NCBI GenBank assembly: GCA_018267215.1
Contig: JAFDYX010000019.1
Coordinates: 62,001 to 126,000 of the forward strand
DNA from: Bacteroidota bacterium
Lineage (GTDB): Bacteria; Bacteroidota; Bacteroidia; Cytophagales; Cyclobacteriaceae
Direction of reading: 5' to 3'
Length of the DNA stretch: 64,000 nucleotides
Both the position numbers and the translations under genes were made by a program. Under the pieces are notes generated by a model, which saw nothing but the letters and a program-made list of their open reading frames with translations, was not told the DNA's origin and did no database searches. This document shows, piece after piece, positions 1 through 8,964 of the stretch (position 1 is its first letter; every line of letters starts with the position of its first letter).

Positions 1-1
1 C

Positions 2-526
2 ACTTCAAACGTGCAGATCAGGCTGATGAAAAAACAAAAGCCACCCATCCGCTCTATCATGCCGGGGCGGGTCTTCCGCAATGAAGCCATTTCTGCTAGG
101 GCACATTGCTTTTTTCATCAGGTGGAAGGACTGTATGTAGATAAGAATGTCGGCTTTGCCGACCTGAAGCAAACGCTGTATTCTTTTGCACAGGAAATGT
201 ATGGCAAGGATATTAAGATACGCTATCGGCCTTCGTTCTTTCCGTTTACAGAACCCAGCGCGGAAATAGACATCTCTTGTTTAATCTGCAAAGGCAAAGG
301 CTGCAACATCTGCAAGCACAGTGGCTGGGTAGAGATAGCCGGCTCGGGCATGGTGCACCCCAACGTACTGCGCCATTGCGATATTGACCCCGAAGAATAC
401 ACGGGCTTTGCCTTCGGCATGGGCATCGAGCGGGTTACTCAGTTATTGTTTCAGGTAAACGATTTGCGGTTGTATTCCGAAAACGATATCCGTTTCCTCC
501 GGCAGTTTAAGCCGGTGCTGACATGA
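2..526 (+). CDS. pheS: Phenylalanine--tRNA ligase alpha subunit, C-terminal part
   Basis: This is the 3' end of pheS; the 5' part lies before the window and the frame is open from base 2. The protein is the catalytic alpha subunit of the cytoplasmic alpha2-beta2 enzyme that charges tRNA-Phe. The visible part covers the class II catalytic core: the motif 2 region (PGRVFRNE followed by [10 protein letters not shown]), then a four-cysteine knuckle ([17 protein letters not shown]) typical of many bacterial PheS, and motif 3 near the end ([19 protein letters not shown]). The run of about 174 codons to the stop fits the normal end of a PheS of around 340 residues. Its stop overlaps the next start by 4 bp (ATGA), so the two genes are probably co-transcribed. 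Certain as to family. Confidence 0.97.
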   Translation, partial: TSNVQIRLMKKQKPPIRSIMPGRVFRNEAISARAHCFFHQVEGLYVDKNVGFADLKQTLYSFAQEMYGKDIKIRYRPSFFPFTEPSAEIDISCLICKGKGCNICKHSGWVEIAGSGMVHPNVLRHCDIDPEEYTGFAFGMGIERVTQLLFQVNDLRLYSENDIRFLRQFKPVLT

Positions 527-1374
527 CCATAAAAACTATTGCCGTTATCGGTGCCGGCTCTATGGGTCAGGGCATTGCCCAAGTGTGCGCTGCTGCCGGG
601 TATCGGGTGTTATTTTATGATCTCGATCTCTCAGTTGTAGAGCGCGGTATTAACTCCATAGCTCGCAATTTTGATCAGGCCATAGCAAAAGGAAAATCTA
701 CAGCCGAGTTGAAGAATAAAACACTTCAACAAATACGTGCAGTTAGATTAGAAGAAGTAAAAGCCGATCTGATTATTGAGGCGGTAGTAGAAAAGCTGAA
801 TGTGAAGCAAGACATTTTTCTGAAGTTGGAAAAAATCAATTCTTCAGAAACGATTTTGGCCAGCAATACTTCTTCGTTGTCTATCTCAAACATTGGCTCT
901 GTTTTAGAACACCCTAACCGTTTTCTCGGCCTTCATTTCTTTAATCCCGCGCACCTGATGAAACTGGTGGAGGTTATTGCAGGCGAAAAGACTTCACCTT
1001 CTACTTTGGCGCAGCTTGTTGATTTCGTCCGATCTATTGGAAAAACTCCGGTAGAAGTAAAAGATTCTCCCGGCTTCATCGTTAACCGGGTGGCACGTCA
1101 TTATTATTTAGAGGCATTAAAATTGCTCGAAGAGAATGTGGCCGACATGGGTACGATTGATGCCTTGACAAAGTCGGCCGGCTTTAAGCTCGGGCCGTTC
1201 GAATTGATGGATTTAATTGGCAATGATGTAAATCTGGAAGTAAGCAGGCTGATGTATGAGTCGTTTGGAAAAGTGCCTCGCTTCAAACCGAATAAAATTC
1301 AGGAAGAAAAAGTAAAGGCAGGTCAGTTAGGGAAAAAAACAGGGAAAGGATATTACCATTATGAAGGCAAATAA
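523..1374 (+). CDS. 3-hydroxyacyl-CoA (3-hydroxybutyryl-CoA) dehydrogenase
   Basis: This is a soluble NAD-dependent dehydrogenase of the HBDH/HADH family, which interconverts 3-hydroxyacyl-CoA and 3-ketoacyl-CoA in fatty-acid or butanoate metabolism. The Rossmann glycine motif GAGSMG is at residues 10-15. The catalytic pair is visible as His138 (in GLHFFNPAH) and Glu150, twelve residues apart as in characterised enzymes. The C-terminal all-helical dimerisation domain begins near [10 protein letters not shown] (residues 181-190) and ends in a typical GKKTGKGYY tail. The length of 283 residues is standard for the stand-alone enzyme, not the FadB fusion. The start codon overlaps the pheS stop by 4 bp. 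Substrate chain length cannot be read from the sequence. No enoyl-CoA hydratase or thiolase lies next to it, so the pathway is open. Confidence 0.93.
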   Translation: MTIKTIAVIGAGSMGQGIAQVCAAAGYRVLFYDLDLSVVERGINSIARNFDQAIAKGKSTAELKNKTLQQIRAVRLEEVKADLIIEAVVEKLNVKQDIFLKLEKINSSETILASNTSSLSISNIGSVLEHPNRFLGLHFFNPAHLMKLVEVIAGEKTSPSTLAQLVDFVRSIGKTPVEVKDSPGFIVNRVARHYYLEALKLLEENVADMGTIDALTKSAGFKLGPFELMDLIGNDVNLEVSRLMYESFGKVPRFKPNKIQEEKVKAGQLGKKTGKGYYHYEGK

Positions 1375-1783
1375 AATTCGTTGGGCTGTGGCAGCCATCT
1401 TGTTGATGGGAGCCGCTCAATTGCATGCGCAGGCCATGTTTCCGGATATAACAGTGAACCTGACGTTTCCACAGTTTCAACGTCTAAAAACTGATGGTGG
1501 ATTTGTTTACCTCGATGGCGGGTTGAAGGGGATAATATTATACCGCTCGGGCGAAGGGGCTTTCAATGCTTATGACCGGGCATGCCCGTACCATCCTTCG
1601 GCCAATTGTGCCACAGTGCAAGTAGATGGTTCTACACTTTATATGGTTGACAGGTGCTGCAACTCCAGCTTTAGTTTTCCCGATGGCCAGCCTACCGGGG
1701 GTCCTGCCGTGCGCCCACTTATTCAGTACCGGATTGAAATATCCGGTAACACGTTAAAAATCTCAGACGAAATTATTAACTGA
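1361..1783 (+). CDS. Exported Rieske-like domain protein with altered ligands
   Basis: A 140-residue protein with a clear signal peptide (residues 1 to about 24, hydrophobic core AVAAILLMGAA). The mature part looks like a small Rieske-type beta fold: a DGGLKGIILYRSGEGAFNAYDR lead-in, then Cys75-x2-His78, Cys83, and later the doublet Cys99-Cys100 where a Rieske protein has Cys-x2-His. The usual CxH and CxxH pair is therefore not present. Homologous Bacteroidota proteins, as I recall the family, keep these cysteines rather than the histidines, so disulfides or a different metal site are possible. It overlaps the end of the upstream dehydrogenase by 14 bp, and its stop abuts the convergent permease stop. 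Function unknown; electron transfer should not be assumed. Confidence 0.7.
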   Translation: MKANKIRWAVAAILLMGAAQLHAQAMFPDITVNLTFPQFQRLKTDGGFVYLDGGLKGIILYRSGEGAFNAYDRACPYHPSANCATVQVDGSTLYMVDRCCNSSFSFPDGQPTGGPAVRPLIQYRIEISGNTLKISDEIIN

Positions 1784-3268
1784 TTATTTCCTGCGCAGTA
1801 CGCTGTTCTTTTTGCTGTACAAAAAATAAATGACGATCCCGATCAGCAGCCAACCGCCCGCCACTATTTGCGTGATGGTATCGAGGCCAACAATCATGGT
1901 AGAACATACGACAATACCCATGATGGGCACAAAAGGAACCCATGGAGTTTTAAACCCGCGCTCGGCAGTGGGGTCAGACTTGCGCATTACAAGTATGCCT
2001 AAGCACACTAACACAAATGCGAACAGTGTACCAATGCTGGTTAAGTCGCCCGTAATATCTCCGGGCAGGAGAGTGGCAATGAGGCCGACAAATACGAACA
2101 GCAGCATGTTTGATTTATACGGTGTGCGGAATGTGGGATGAAGCTCGGCAAAAACTTTAGGGAGTAGCCCATCCATAGACATAGAATAAAACACCCGCGA
2201 TTGTCCCATGAGCATTACCAGAATAACGGAAGAAAAACCGGCTAAGATGGCAATGCTAACCATGGTGGAAAGCCACCCATAGCCATGCATATAAGTATCT
2301 ATGGCATACGCTACTGATGCTTCTTTTCCTTGCAGCATAAAATCGGTGTAAGGTGCCACACCGGTAAGCACATAAGAAAATAGAATATAGAGGATGGTAC
2401 AAATGACGAGTGAGCCGAGGATGCCGATGGGCATATCTCTTTTAGGGTTCTTCGTTTCCTGGGCAGCCGTGGAGATAGCATCAAAACCAATGAAAGCAAA
2501 AAACACAACTCCGGCACCTGCTATTACTCCCAGCAGGCCATGATCCCAGATGGATTCATACGAATAATATCTTCCATCGGGGAGCAAAGCGGGCTTTGCA
2601 TCGGCCGGGATAAAATAAGGAGAGTGGTTAGCCGGATTAATGAATTCCCAGCCTACCCAAATAAAGACTACAACGATGGCAACTTTGATGATAACAATAA
2701 TGGAGTTGACAATAGCTGACTCTTGTGTGCCCTTAATCAAAAGCAGAGACAACAACAAGAGGACGACCAGCGCGGGTGCGTTCATGATTCCATGGTGCAT
2801 CTCACCACCGATCAATGCTTTTTGAAAAGGCGAATGACACCACTCGTAGGGGATACTCCCCCCCAGCAGTTTGTTTAAAAATTCACTCCAGGCGATAGAG
2901 ACCGTAGCTGCTCCCAAGGCGTACTCCAACACCAATGCCCACCCAATAGCCCAGGCAACAAATTCGCCCATGGTAACATAAGCGTACGTGTAGGCACTGC
3001 CCGCCACGGGGATCATCGAAGCAAATTCGGCATAGCACAAACCGGCAAAGGCACAGCCGATGGCCGCAAAAATAAATGAAAGCGTGACGGCAGGCCCCGC
3101 ATGCTCACCGGCAGCGGCAGCCGTGCGTACAAACAGGCCGGCACCTATAATCGCCCCGATGCCCAGCGCAATCAGGTTGCCTGCGGAGAGTGTGCGCTTT
3201 AGTCCGTGCGAAGAATCAGAGGCTTGTGCCAATAATTGCGAAAGTGGCTTCTTGATAAATAAACTCAT
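1784..3268 (-). CDS. APC-family amino acid permease (CAT-like)
   Basis: A 494-residue polytopic inner-membrane protein of the amino acid-polyamine-organocation superfamily. The N-terminal signature GIGAIIGAGLF sits at about residues 36-46 in the first membrane helix. About a dozen hydrophobic segments follow, among them stretches around FIFAAIGCAFAGLCYAEF and VIAGAGVVFFAFIGFDAISTAAQE, the latter typical of the YfnA/CAT cationic amino acid transporters. The C-terminus is basic. It is a single gene, transcribed toward the Rieske-like gene with which it shares a stop-to-stop junction. The substrate is not deducible from sequence alone; proton- or sodium-coupled uptake of an amino acid is the family role. 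Confidence 0.9.
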   Translation of the reverse strand: MSLFIKKPLSQLLAQASDSSHGLKRTLSAGNLIALGIGAIIGAGLFVRTAAAAGEHAGPAVTLSFIFAAIGCAFAGLCYAEFASMIPVAGSAYTYAYVTMGEFVAWAIGWALVLEYALGAATVSIAWSEFLNKLLGGSIPYEWCHSPFQKALIGGEMHHGIMNAPALVVLLLLSLLLIKGTQESAIVNSIIVIIKVAIVVVFIWVGWEFINPANHSPYFIPADAKPALLPDGRYYSYESIWDHGLLGVIAGAGVVFFAFIGFDAISTAAQETKNPKRDMPIGILGSLVICTILYILFSYVLTGVAPYTDFMLQGKEASVAYAIDTYMHGYGWLSTMVSIAILAGFSSVILVMLMGQSRVFYSMSMDGLLPKVFAELHPTFRTPYKSNMLLFVFVGLIATLLPGDITGDLTSIGTLFAFVLVCLGILVMRKSDPTAERGFKTPWVPFVPIMGIVVCSTMIVGLDTITQIVAGGWLLIGIVIYFLYSKKNSVLRRK

Positions 3269-3373
3269 GAAAAATTAATGTTAGGCTATTGTCTGCCCTA
3301 AAAGTAGAAATAATATTCAAACGGTTGCAAGTAGCTTTATTCGAAAGTTCGCGAACCTGGAAAGTACCGGGAA

Positions 3374-4360
3374 TTATTTATTGGGCTTGGGACGATTGAA
3401 TTTTATCTGCACCTGCACGGTGTTCTCTGTTGGCTGGTCATTGCCGGAGGCAGTTATCCAGTTTGGGCCTTCTTTCACAAGCCTGACAGCCTCTTCATCG
3501 CATCCATAGCCTAAGCTTTTAATAACTTTGAGGTGGCCTGGCCGGCCATCGGGTGTAATGGTCAATTCAATTATTACCACTCCCGCGATGTTATTTTCTA
3601 ATGCCTTTTCGGGGAAACGAAGGTTGCTCTCCAGATAACGCTCAAAAGCCTCAAACCCTCCCTCCGGGCTGGCCGTATTTTCCATACGACCTTTTTTACT
3701 GATGGCTCTGCTCATTTCCTTTTCTGCACCGATGGCGAGAGGAGAGGCTACTGTTACATTTTCTTTAGGCATTGTCAGGTCAGCCTCTGGGATGGGAGGC
3801 GTTGAGGCAATGACATCACCGGACAACAACTTATCTTTTTTTGCGCCACCGTTCAGTGGCTCGGTATTTTTTTCTTTGCTTAACGCTACTATTGGCGTTG
3901 GTGCTGTTGATTTCTCGGGTGGCACTTTGTCTGCCGGCTTTTTAGGGGCAGGCAATTCTTTTTTTACCGATCCGCTGGGGCTTGCTTCTGCTTTGTTGTT
4001 TATATTTTTTTCAGCTTCGTCTGCTGGCGGTTGAGGCTGAGCGGTTGTTTTTTCTGTTTTGAGGGCAAGTGTTTCCGGAGTGGGTTTAAATTGATAAACG
4101 GCAAAGATCAGGGCTGCGCTTAACGCAATTCCTGCTGCTATGCGCCAGATTAAAACATTGCTATTCTTTTTTGTTTTTGAAATTTTTTGATGGAGTTCTG
4201 CTACATCGGCCGAAAGCTCTTCATGAGAGATAGAGTCAATCCCTTCGAGGGCATCGGCTAAAAACGGATCGGTAAGCGCTCGTTTTTCCAGCGCGTGCAT
4301 TTCTTGAGCCGAGAGCTCGCCCCGTTTATACTTGATAATATCGTCAGAGAAGTCAGCCAT
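3374..4360 (-). CDS. Membrane anti-sigma-like protein with C-terminal TonB domain
   Basis: This 328-residue single-pass protein has three parts. The N-terminal cytoplasmic region (about residues 1-65, containing KYKRGELSAQEMHALEKRAL) resembles the short anti-sigma-like heads of Bacteroidota regulators. A membrane helix lies at about 69-90. A long Lys/Pro/Ala-rich periplasmic linker follows. The C-terminal part from about residue 235 matches TonB C-terminal domains (ESNLRFPEKALENNIAGVV, ITPDGR, DEEAVRLVKEGPNW). It overlaps the upstream ECF sigma gene by 8 bp, so the two are translated together. The likely role is to hold the sigma factor at the membrane while the TonB-like domain senses or contacts an outer-membrane partner. 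That coupling is inference; it could also simply be an energy transducer. Confidence 0.8.
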   Translation of the reverse strand: MADFSDDIIKYKRGELSAQEMHALEKRALTDPFLADALEGIDSISHEELSADVAELHQKISKTKKNSNVLIWRIAAGIALSAALIFAVYQFKPTPETLALKTEKTTAQPQPPADEAEKNINNKAEASPSGSVKKELPAPKKPADKVPPEKSTAPTPIVALSKEKNTEPLNGGAKKDKLLSGDVIASTPPIPEADLTMPKENVTVASPLAIGAEKEMSRAISKKGRMENTASPEGGFEAFERYLESNLRFPEKALENNIAGVVIIELTITPDGRPGHLKVIKSLGYGCDEEAVRLVKEGPNWITASGNDQPTENTVQVQIKFNRPKPNK

Positions 4361-4901
4361 GTTTTTCCATACAGCTTTTTAAATTCCGTTTTCCATTCTG
4401 AATAAAACTTTTTACTTGGTTGAAATCGAATTGGGTAATGGTTTCAATTTCGCGATAGCATTTTTCTTCTAAGTAAAACAGCCGTACACATTGCTGTTGT
4501 TCATCAGCCAGTTTTTCGATGCACTTTTTCAATTTCTCTAAATTATCCTCCAGCTCAGTTTCGGGTTCAGGATGTAAAAGAAACTGATTTTCCACACGCA
4601 GCGCAGAAATATCTTCCTTGAATTTACCCTTTTTGCTGCGCAACTGCATCAGGCAATGGTTTCGCGTGGCCACATAAAGCCATCCCCGAAAATGGGTTAC
4701 CTCGTGTGTGCGCAAATCGGCTATCAGTTTTTCAAAAACCTGCATCACAGCATCTTTGGCTTCCTCGCGATCTTTCAGGTATTTCAAACAGACCCCCAGC
4801 ACCAGCGAAGTATAACGCTTATACAATTCGCCAATTACCTCCAGGCGGCCCGAAGTCTTATAATCGGAAAGCAGCTCGCTATCTGTTTTTTGTAAGATCA
4901 C
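4353..4901 (-). CDS. ECF-type RNA polymerase sigma factor
   Basis: A 182-residue sigma-70 family protein of the extracytoplasmic-function class. Region 2 is visible at about residues 20-75 (LYKRYTSLVLGVCLKYLKDREEAKDAVMQVFEKL). Region 4, a helix-turn-helix, occupies about 125-178 (LADEQQQCVRLFYLEEKCYREIE and following). There is no sigma region 3, as expected for ECF. It is the first gene of a two-gene unit with the membrane anti-sigma-like/TonB protein and is divergent from the vWA gene at 4984, with only 82 bp between the starts. That vWA gene is therefore a plausible target. No target promoter motif was identified. Confidence 0.92.
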   Translation of the reverse strand: MILQKTDSELLSDYKTSGRLEVIGELYKRYTSLVLGVCLKYLKDREEAKDAVMQVFEKLIADLRTHEVTHFRGWLYVATRNHCLMQLRSKKGKFKEDISALRVENQFLLHPEPETELEDNLEKLKKCIEKLADEQQQCVRLFYLEEKCYREIETITQFDFNQVKSFIQNGKRNLKSCMEKHG

Positions 4902-4983
4902 GCTGCGGTCAAGTTAAATTTTTTTTATGGCTTTTTATGGAAAAGCTACCCGGAGCACATCCTGAGGGCAAAAACAACAACAC

Positions 4984-6852
4984 ATGAAAACTAAAATTTC
5001 TTTGCTGGTGATGGTTGTACTTACCTTCATCAGCTTTCGACCGGCACCTCCCCGCACGATGGCAGGCCGGGTAACATCCTCAGACAATGGAACAGTCCTG
5101 ACAGGGGTAAATGTAATGCTGAAGGGAACATCGGGCAGCAGCTCGGTTACCGACACGCAGGGTTATTACCTGATCACCGTGCCCGATCAGGGGGGTGTGC
5201 TGGTATTTTCCTTGGCCGGATATCAACACCGGGAAATAGCAATCGGGAAGAGCAATCGCATGGATGTGCAGCTAACGCCTGTAAAAGAAAAACAACGCAG
5301 CGTGGCAGATGAAAAAGTGAAAGGGCAAGCAGAGAAAGACAGATCTCCTGCCGCAGCAAAAAGATTTAATGGAGGATACACGTATAGCGGAGATAGCCAG
5401 TATGCACCGCTTGTATCAGAAGAGGCACAGCCATATAACACGGAAGAGTACAAAGGTATCACCGAAAATATTTTTCACGATGCCAAGAACAGTCCGCTCA
5501 CCACCTTTTCTATTGATGTGGATAATGCCTCCTATTCTAATGTGCGCAGGTTTATACAAAATGGCCAACGTCCGCCCGTGGATGCCGTGCGCATAGAAGA
5601 AATGATCAACTATTTTAAATACAATTACCCACAGCCTGCGGGAGAAGATCCTTTTTCGATCAACACCGAAATAGCAACTGCTCCCTGGAATGAAAAACAT
5701 AAACTTGTGCTGATCGGTTTACAGGGACGGAGAATTCCGACTGAAAATTTACCTCCTACCAACTTGGTTTTTTTGATAGATGTATCCGGCTCCATGAATG
5801 CCCCCAATAAACTGCCTTTGCTCAAATCATCTTTTAAATTATTGGTGCAGCAGTTGCGCGAGCAAGACCACGTGGCGATTGTTGTGTATGCCGGAGCGGC
5901 AGGTTTAGTGTTGCCATCAACTTCGGGTGCAGAAAAATCTAAAATTATTGATGCGTTAGATCAGATGCAGGCAGGGGGTTCAACAGCCGGTGGTGCGGGC
6001 ATCAGGCTGGCCTACGATGTGGCGAAACAACATTTTAACAAGGAAGGAAACAACCGGATAATTTTGGCTACTGATGGCGATTTTAATATAGGCGAGTCGA
6101 GCGATGGCGCCATGGAAAGGTTGATCGAAGAAAAACGCAAGTTGGGTGTCTTTTTAACGGTGATGGGCTTTGGTATGGGCAACTACAAAGACTCTAAAAT
6201 GGAAACGCTGGCCGACAAAGGAAACGGAAACTACCTGTACATTGACTCTATCTTAGAAGCACAAAAAGCATTAGTCAATGAGTTTGGAGGCACGTTATTT
6301 ACCATTGCCAAAGATGTAAAACTGCAAATAGAATTTAACCCGGCTAAGGTACAAGCCTATCGTCTGATCGGCTACGAAAACAGGATGTTGAAAAACGAAG
6401 ATTTTAACAACGACCAAAAAGACGCGGGCGAGTTAGGCTCCGGCCACACGGTAACGGCCTTGTATGAAATAATACCTGTAGGAGTGGAGAGCAAATTTTA
6501 TAAAGTGGATGAATTGAAATATCAGAAACTGAACACTACACCTACGGCAAAAAGCAATGAGCTGATGACGGTGAAGTTCCGTTACAAAAAACCTGATGGA
6601 GACGTAAGCAAACTGATCGTACACCCGCTGGTTGACCGCCAAGAGGCTTTAGAAAACACATCCCTTAATTTCCGGTGGGCAGCTTCGGTGGCCTCTTTTG
6701 GGATGCTGCTGCGAAACTCCGAATACCTCAACGGATTTTCGGCCGAGAGGATTATACAATTGGCACAAGCAGCGAAAGGAGAAGACACAGAAGGTTATCG
6801 AACAGAGTTTATCAGCTTGATTAATGCCGATAAATTGGTGACGAGCCGGTAA
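4984..6852 (+). CDS. Exported vWA protein with carboxypeptidase-regulatory-like N-domain
   Basis: A 622-residue protein. A signal peptide (about residues 1-20) is followed by a carboxypeptidase-D regulatory-like beta sandwich at about 25-105 (AGRVTSSDNGTVLTGVNVML and DTQGYYLITVP), common at the head of Bacteroidota outer-membrane and secreted proteins. A YfbK-type N-terminal vWA-associated domain comes next (TTFSIDVDNASYSNVRRFI), then a vWA domain with an intact MIDAS motif DVSGSM at residues 266-271 and ITLATDGDF-type strand residues (IILATDGDFN). A C-terminal DUF3520-like region follows. The domain order matches the YfbK/vWA family, which lacks an assigned reaction. It is divergent from the ECF sigma operon and ends in a strong terminator. 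Metal-dependent protein binding at the envelope is the inferred role. Confidence 0.88.
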   Translation: MKTKISLLVMVVLTFISFRPAPPRTMAGRVTSSDNGTVLTGVNVMLKGTSGSSSVTDTQGYYLITVPDQGGVLVFSLAGYQHREIAIGKSNRMDVQLTPVKEKQRSVADEKVKGQAEKDRSPAAAKRFNGGYTYSGDSQYAPLVSEEAQPYNTEEYKGITENIFHDAKNSPLTTFSIDVDNASYSNVRRFIQNGQRPPVDAVRIEEMINYFKYNYPQPAGEDPFSINTEIATAPWNEKHKLVLIGLQGRRIPTENLPPTNLVFLIDVSGSMNAPNKLPLLKSSFKLLVQQLREQDHVAIVVYAGAAGLVLPSTSGAEKSKIIDALDQMQAGGSTAGGAGIRLAYDVAKQHFNKEGNNRIILATDGDFNIGESSDGAMERLIEEKRKLGVFLTVMGFGMGNYKDSKMETLADKGNGNYLYIDSILEAQKALVNEFGGTLFTIAKDVKLQIEFNPAKVQAYRLIGYENRMLKNEDFNNDQKDAGELGSGHTVTALYEIIPVGVESKFYKVDELKYQKLNTTPTAKSNELMTVKFRYKKPDGDVSKLIVHPLVDRQEALENTSLNFRWAASVASFGMLLRNSEYLNGFSAERIIQLAQAAKGEDTEGYRTEFISLINADKLVTSR

Positions 6853-6863
6853 GCTGTGCTATC

Positions 6864-6897
6864 AAGAAGCCGCCTCAATACTGGCGGCTTCTTTTTT
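6864..6897 (+). terminator. Rho-independent terminator after vWA gene
   Basis: An 11-bp perfect stem (AAGAAGCCGCC paired with GGCGGCTTCTT) with an 8-nt loop is followed by a run of T. It starts 12 nt after the stop of the vWA gene, as expected for intrinsic termination. Transcription of the next glycosyltransferase gene therefore probably starts from its own promoter. Confidence 0.88.
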
Positions 6898-6943
6898 ATG
6901 AAAGGTTTGTATTTTTTTTATGATAATGTGACATTTGAAAACG

Positions 6944-7999
6944 ATGCCTGTAGGGAAGAAACTAATCTTGGATACCACAAAGCTGAAAAACATCAACAGC
7001 GGGCTGGGGCAATTCTGCCTTCATCTGGGTCGGGCTATTCAAAAAGCCAATCAGGAATTTGAGTTTACCTATTTGATCACCCCCTCTACAAGCCATCTTT
7101 TGGGAGAACAGGTGGAGTATGTTTATGCAAATAAATGGACTCGTTTTTTGGGAATATCATCTCGTGCTGATGTATGGCACAGTTTTCATCATGATTCACC
7201 GTATGTTTCCAGAAAAAAAACAATCAAAAAAATTGTTACCGTTCACGACCTGAATTTCATGATAAAATATAGCGGATGGAAACGCAACCGCGAACTCTAT
7301 AAGCTACAGCGAGAGATAAGACAGGCTGATGTAGTAGTGGCCATTTCAAATTTCACCCGTCAGGAAATACTGAAACATACAGACATAGGAGAAAAAAAAA
7401 TTGAAGTTATTTACAACGGGTTAAATATCCCAATCGAAGCAGAAAAAAGACCTGCCTTTGTTCGCTTTGAAAAATATTTTTTTTCTCTCGGAATTATCGC
7501 AGCTAAAAAAAATTTCCATGTACTGCTCCCTTTGCTTAAGAAATTTAAAAATCACTCGCTCGTGATAGCTGGGAACAAAGACAGTAGATATGCAAAAAGG
7601 CTGATGGACGAAGCGCGCAACTTAGGCATAGCAGATCGGCTGGTATTGCCGGGCGAGGTTACAGAGGGTGAAAAACTTTGGTTGTACCGAAATTGCGAAG
7701 CCTTTTTATTCCCTTCGCTGCAAGAAGGTTTTGGGCTGCCGGTATTGGAAGCCATGAACGAAGGACGACCGGTCTTTTGTTCAAACCACACGGCCTTGCC
7801 CGAAGTAGGCGGCACTCAGGCTTACTATTTCACCGACTTTCATCCCGATAACATGGCAGAGGTACTCAACAACGGATTGGCCGATTATCAAAGCTGTCCT
7901 GATAAGAAGATGGCAATACAAGATTGGGCCAAAAAATTTTCGTGGGAAGAAGCGGCAAAAAAATATATAGAGCTTTATCGCAGACTAACAAATAGCTGA
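6944..7999 (+). CDS. Glycosyltransferase, GT4-like (glycosyl transferases group 1)
   Basis: A cytoplasmic GT-B fold glycosyltransferase, about 351 residues from the ATG at 6944; an in-frame TTG at 6935 is possible but less likely. The C-terminal nucleotide-sugar half carries the retaining E-x7-E signature in the segment CEAFLFPSLQEGFGLPVLEA, followed by NHTALPEVGG. The N-terminal half contains KIVTVHDLNFM and VVAISNFTRQEI, typical of mannosyl- or rhamnosyl-transferases. It is clearly paralogous to the gene at 8961-10034 (same HDLNF-like, CEAFLFPS, EGFGLP, LPE-GG blocks) but lies on the opposite strand. The next two genes are convergent to it. It probably adds a hexose to a surface polysaccharide; donor and acceptor are unknown. 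Confidence 0.9.
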   Translation: MPVGKKLILDTTKLKNINSGLGQFCLHLGRAIQKANQEFEFTYLITPSTSHLLGEQVEYVYANKWTRFLGISSRADVWHSFHHDSPYVSRKKTIKKIVTVHDLNFMIKYSGWKRNRELYKLQREIRQADVVVAISNFTRQEILKHTDIGEKKIEVIYNGLNIPIEAEKRPAFVRFEKYFFSLGIIAAKKNFHVLLPLLKKFKNHSLVIAGNKDSRYAKRLMDEARNLGIADRLVLPGEVTEGEKLWLYRNCEAFLFPSLQEGFGLPVLEAMNEGRPVFCSNHTALPEVGGTQAYYFTDFHPDNMAEVLNNGLADYQSCPDKKMAIQDWAKKFSWEEAAKKYIELYRRLTNS

Positions 8000-8001
8000 C
8001 C

Positions 8002-8964
8002 TTAGGCCACAATATTTTTTTTCTCCTCTTCGATTAAGATATCCAACACATCAAAAAAAGAAAGATCGTAACTCCAACCCAGTTGCTTTTTTGCTTTGCT
8101 GTTGTCGCCATAAATATCTTTGATATCTGTAGGCCTGAATAACTTAGGATCTGAAATGATTTTGTCGGCAGAAATCCCTAGTTTATTAAATACATACAGA
8201 ATAATCTCGCGCAGCGAAACACTTGCACCCGAACAAATAATGTAATCTTCCGGATGAGGCTGTTGTAATATTAACCACATGGCCTTTACATATTCGGGGG
8301 CATAGCCAAAATCGCGCTTGATGTCAATATTACCTACATTCAGTTCATGCAACTTTCCTTGCTTGATGGCAAGTGAGTTTTTAATCACTTTCTTTACAAA
8401 AAAATTATCTGTTCGCAGATAAGACTCATGGTTGAAGAGCACCCCGCTACCGGCATAAAGCCCATAAGACTCGCGGTAGTTTACAACCGACCAATAGGCA
8501 GTAGCTTTCGAAATGGCATAGGGGCTCAGCGGATGCATGGGTGTTTCTTCGGTAATAGGCAAGCGTGTTACTTTGCCATACATTTCACTACTCGAAGCCT
8601 GATAGAAGCGAATATCCTTGTCAACGATTTTAATGCTTTCCAGCAGATTAAGAACTGATATAGAATTGAACGTTATCGTGCCGATGGGCTGCTCAAAAGA
8701 TAAACCTACCGAACTCTGTGCAGCTAGATTATACAACTCGTGGGGCTGATACTTCTTGAGTAGATTAATGATACTGGGAATATCAGTAAGGTCGCACTCT
8801 TCTAATTTTATTTTATCAGCAATTTGCAAGTACTGCAACTTCGACAAATTAGAATTGTTGTAACTTCGTATAATACCTACTACACAGTAATTTTTTTCTA
8901 ACAATAACTTTGCTAAATAAGCTCCGTCTTGGCCTGTAATGCCGGTAATGATGGCTGTTTTCAT
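8002..8964 (-). CDS. GDP-mannose 4,6-dehydratase family enzyme
   Basis: A short-chain dehydrogenase/reductase of the GMD type, 320 residues. The start at 8964 is favoured because its ATG overlaps the stop of the upstream glycosyltransferase by 4 bp and it gives the family N-terminus MKTAIITGITGQDGAYLAK. The NADP-binding glycine motif is at residues 8-14 (GITGQDG). Catalytic residues are Ser125/Ser126-Glu127 in QASSSEMYG and Tyr149-x3-Lys153. The GMD-specific region FNHES is present. GMD converts GDP-mannose to GDP-4-keto-6-deoxymannose, precursor of fucose, rhamnose and perosamine. The segment after NHES (YLRTDNFF) departs from the classic PRRGETFV, so a related dehydratase or reductase activity is possible. 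It is co-transcribed with a glycosyltransferase. Confidence 0.86.
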   Translation of the reverse strand: MKTAIITGITGQDGAYLAKLLLEKNYCVVGIIRSYNNSNLSKLQYLQIADKIKLEECDLTDIPSIINLLKKYQPHELYNLAAQSSVGLSFEQPIGTITFNSISVLNLLESIKIVDKDIRFYQASSSEMYGKVTRLPITEETPMHPLSPYAISKATAYWSVVNYRESYGLYAGSGVLFNHESYLRTDNFFVKKVIKNSLAIKQGKLHELNVGNIDIKRDFGYAPEYVKAMWLILQQPHPEDYIICSGASVSLREIILYVFNKLGISADKIISDPKLFRPTDIKDIYGDNSKAKKQLGWSYDLSFFDVLDILIEEEKKNIVA

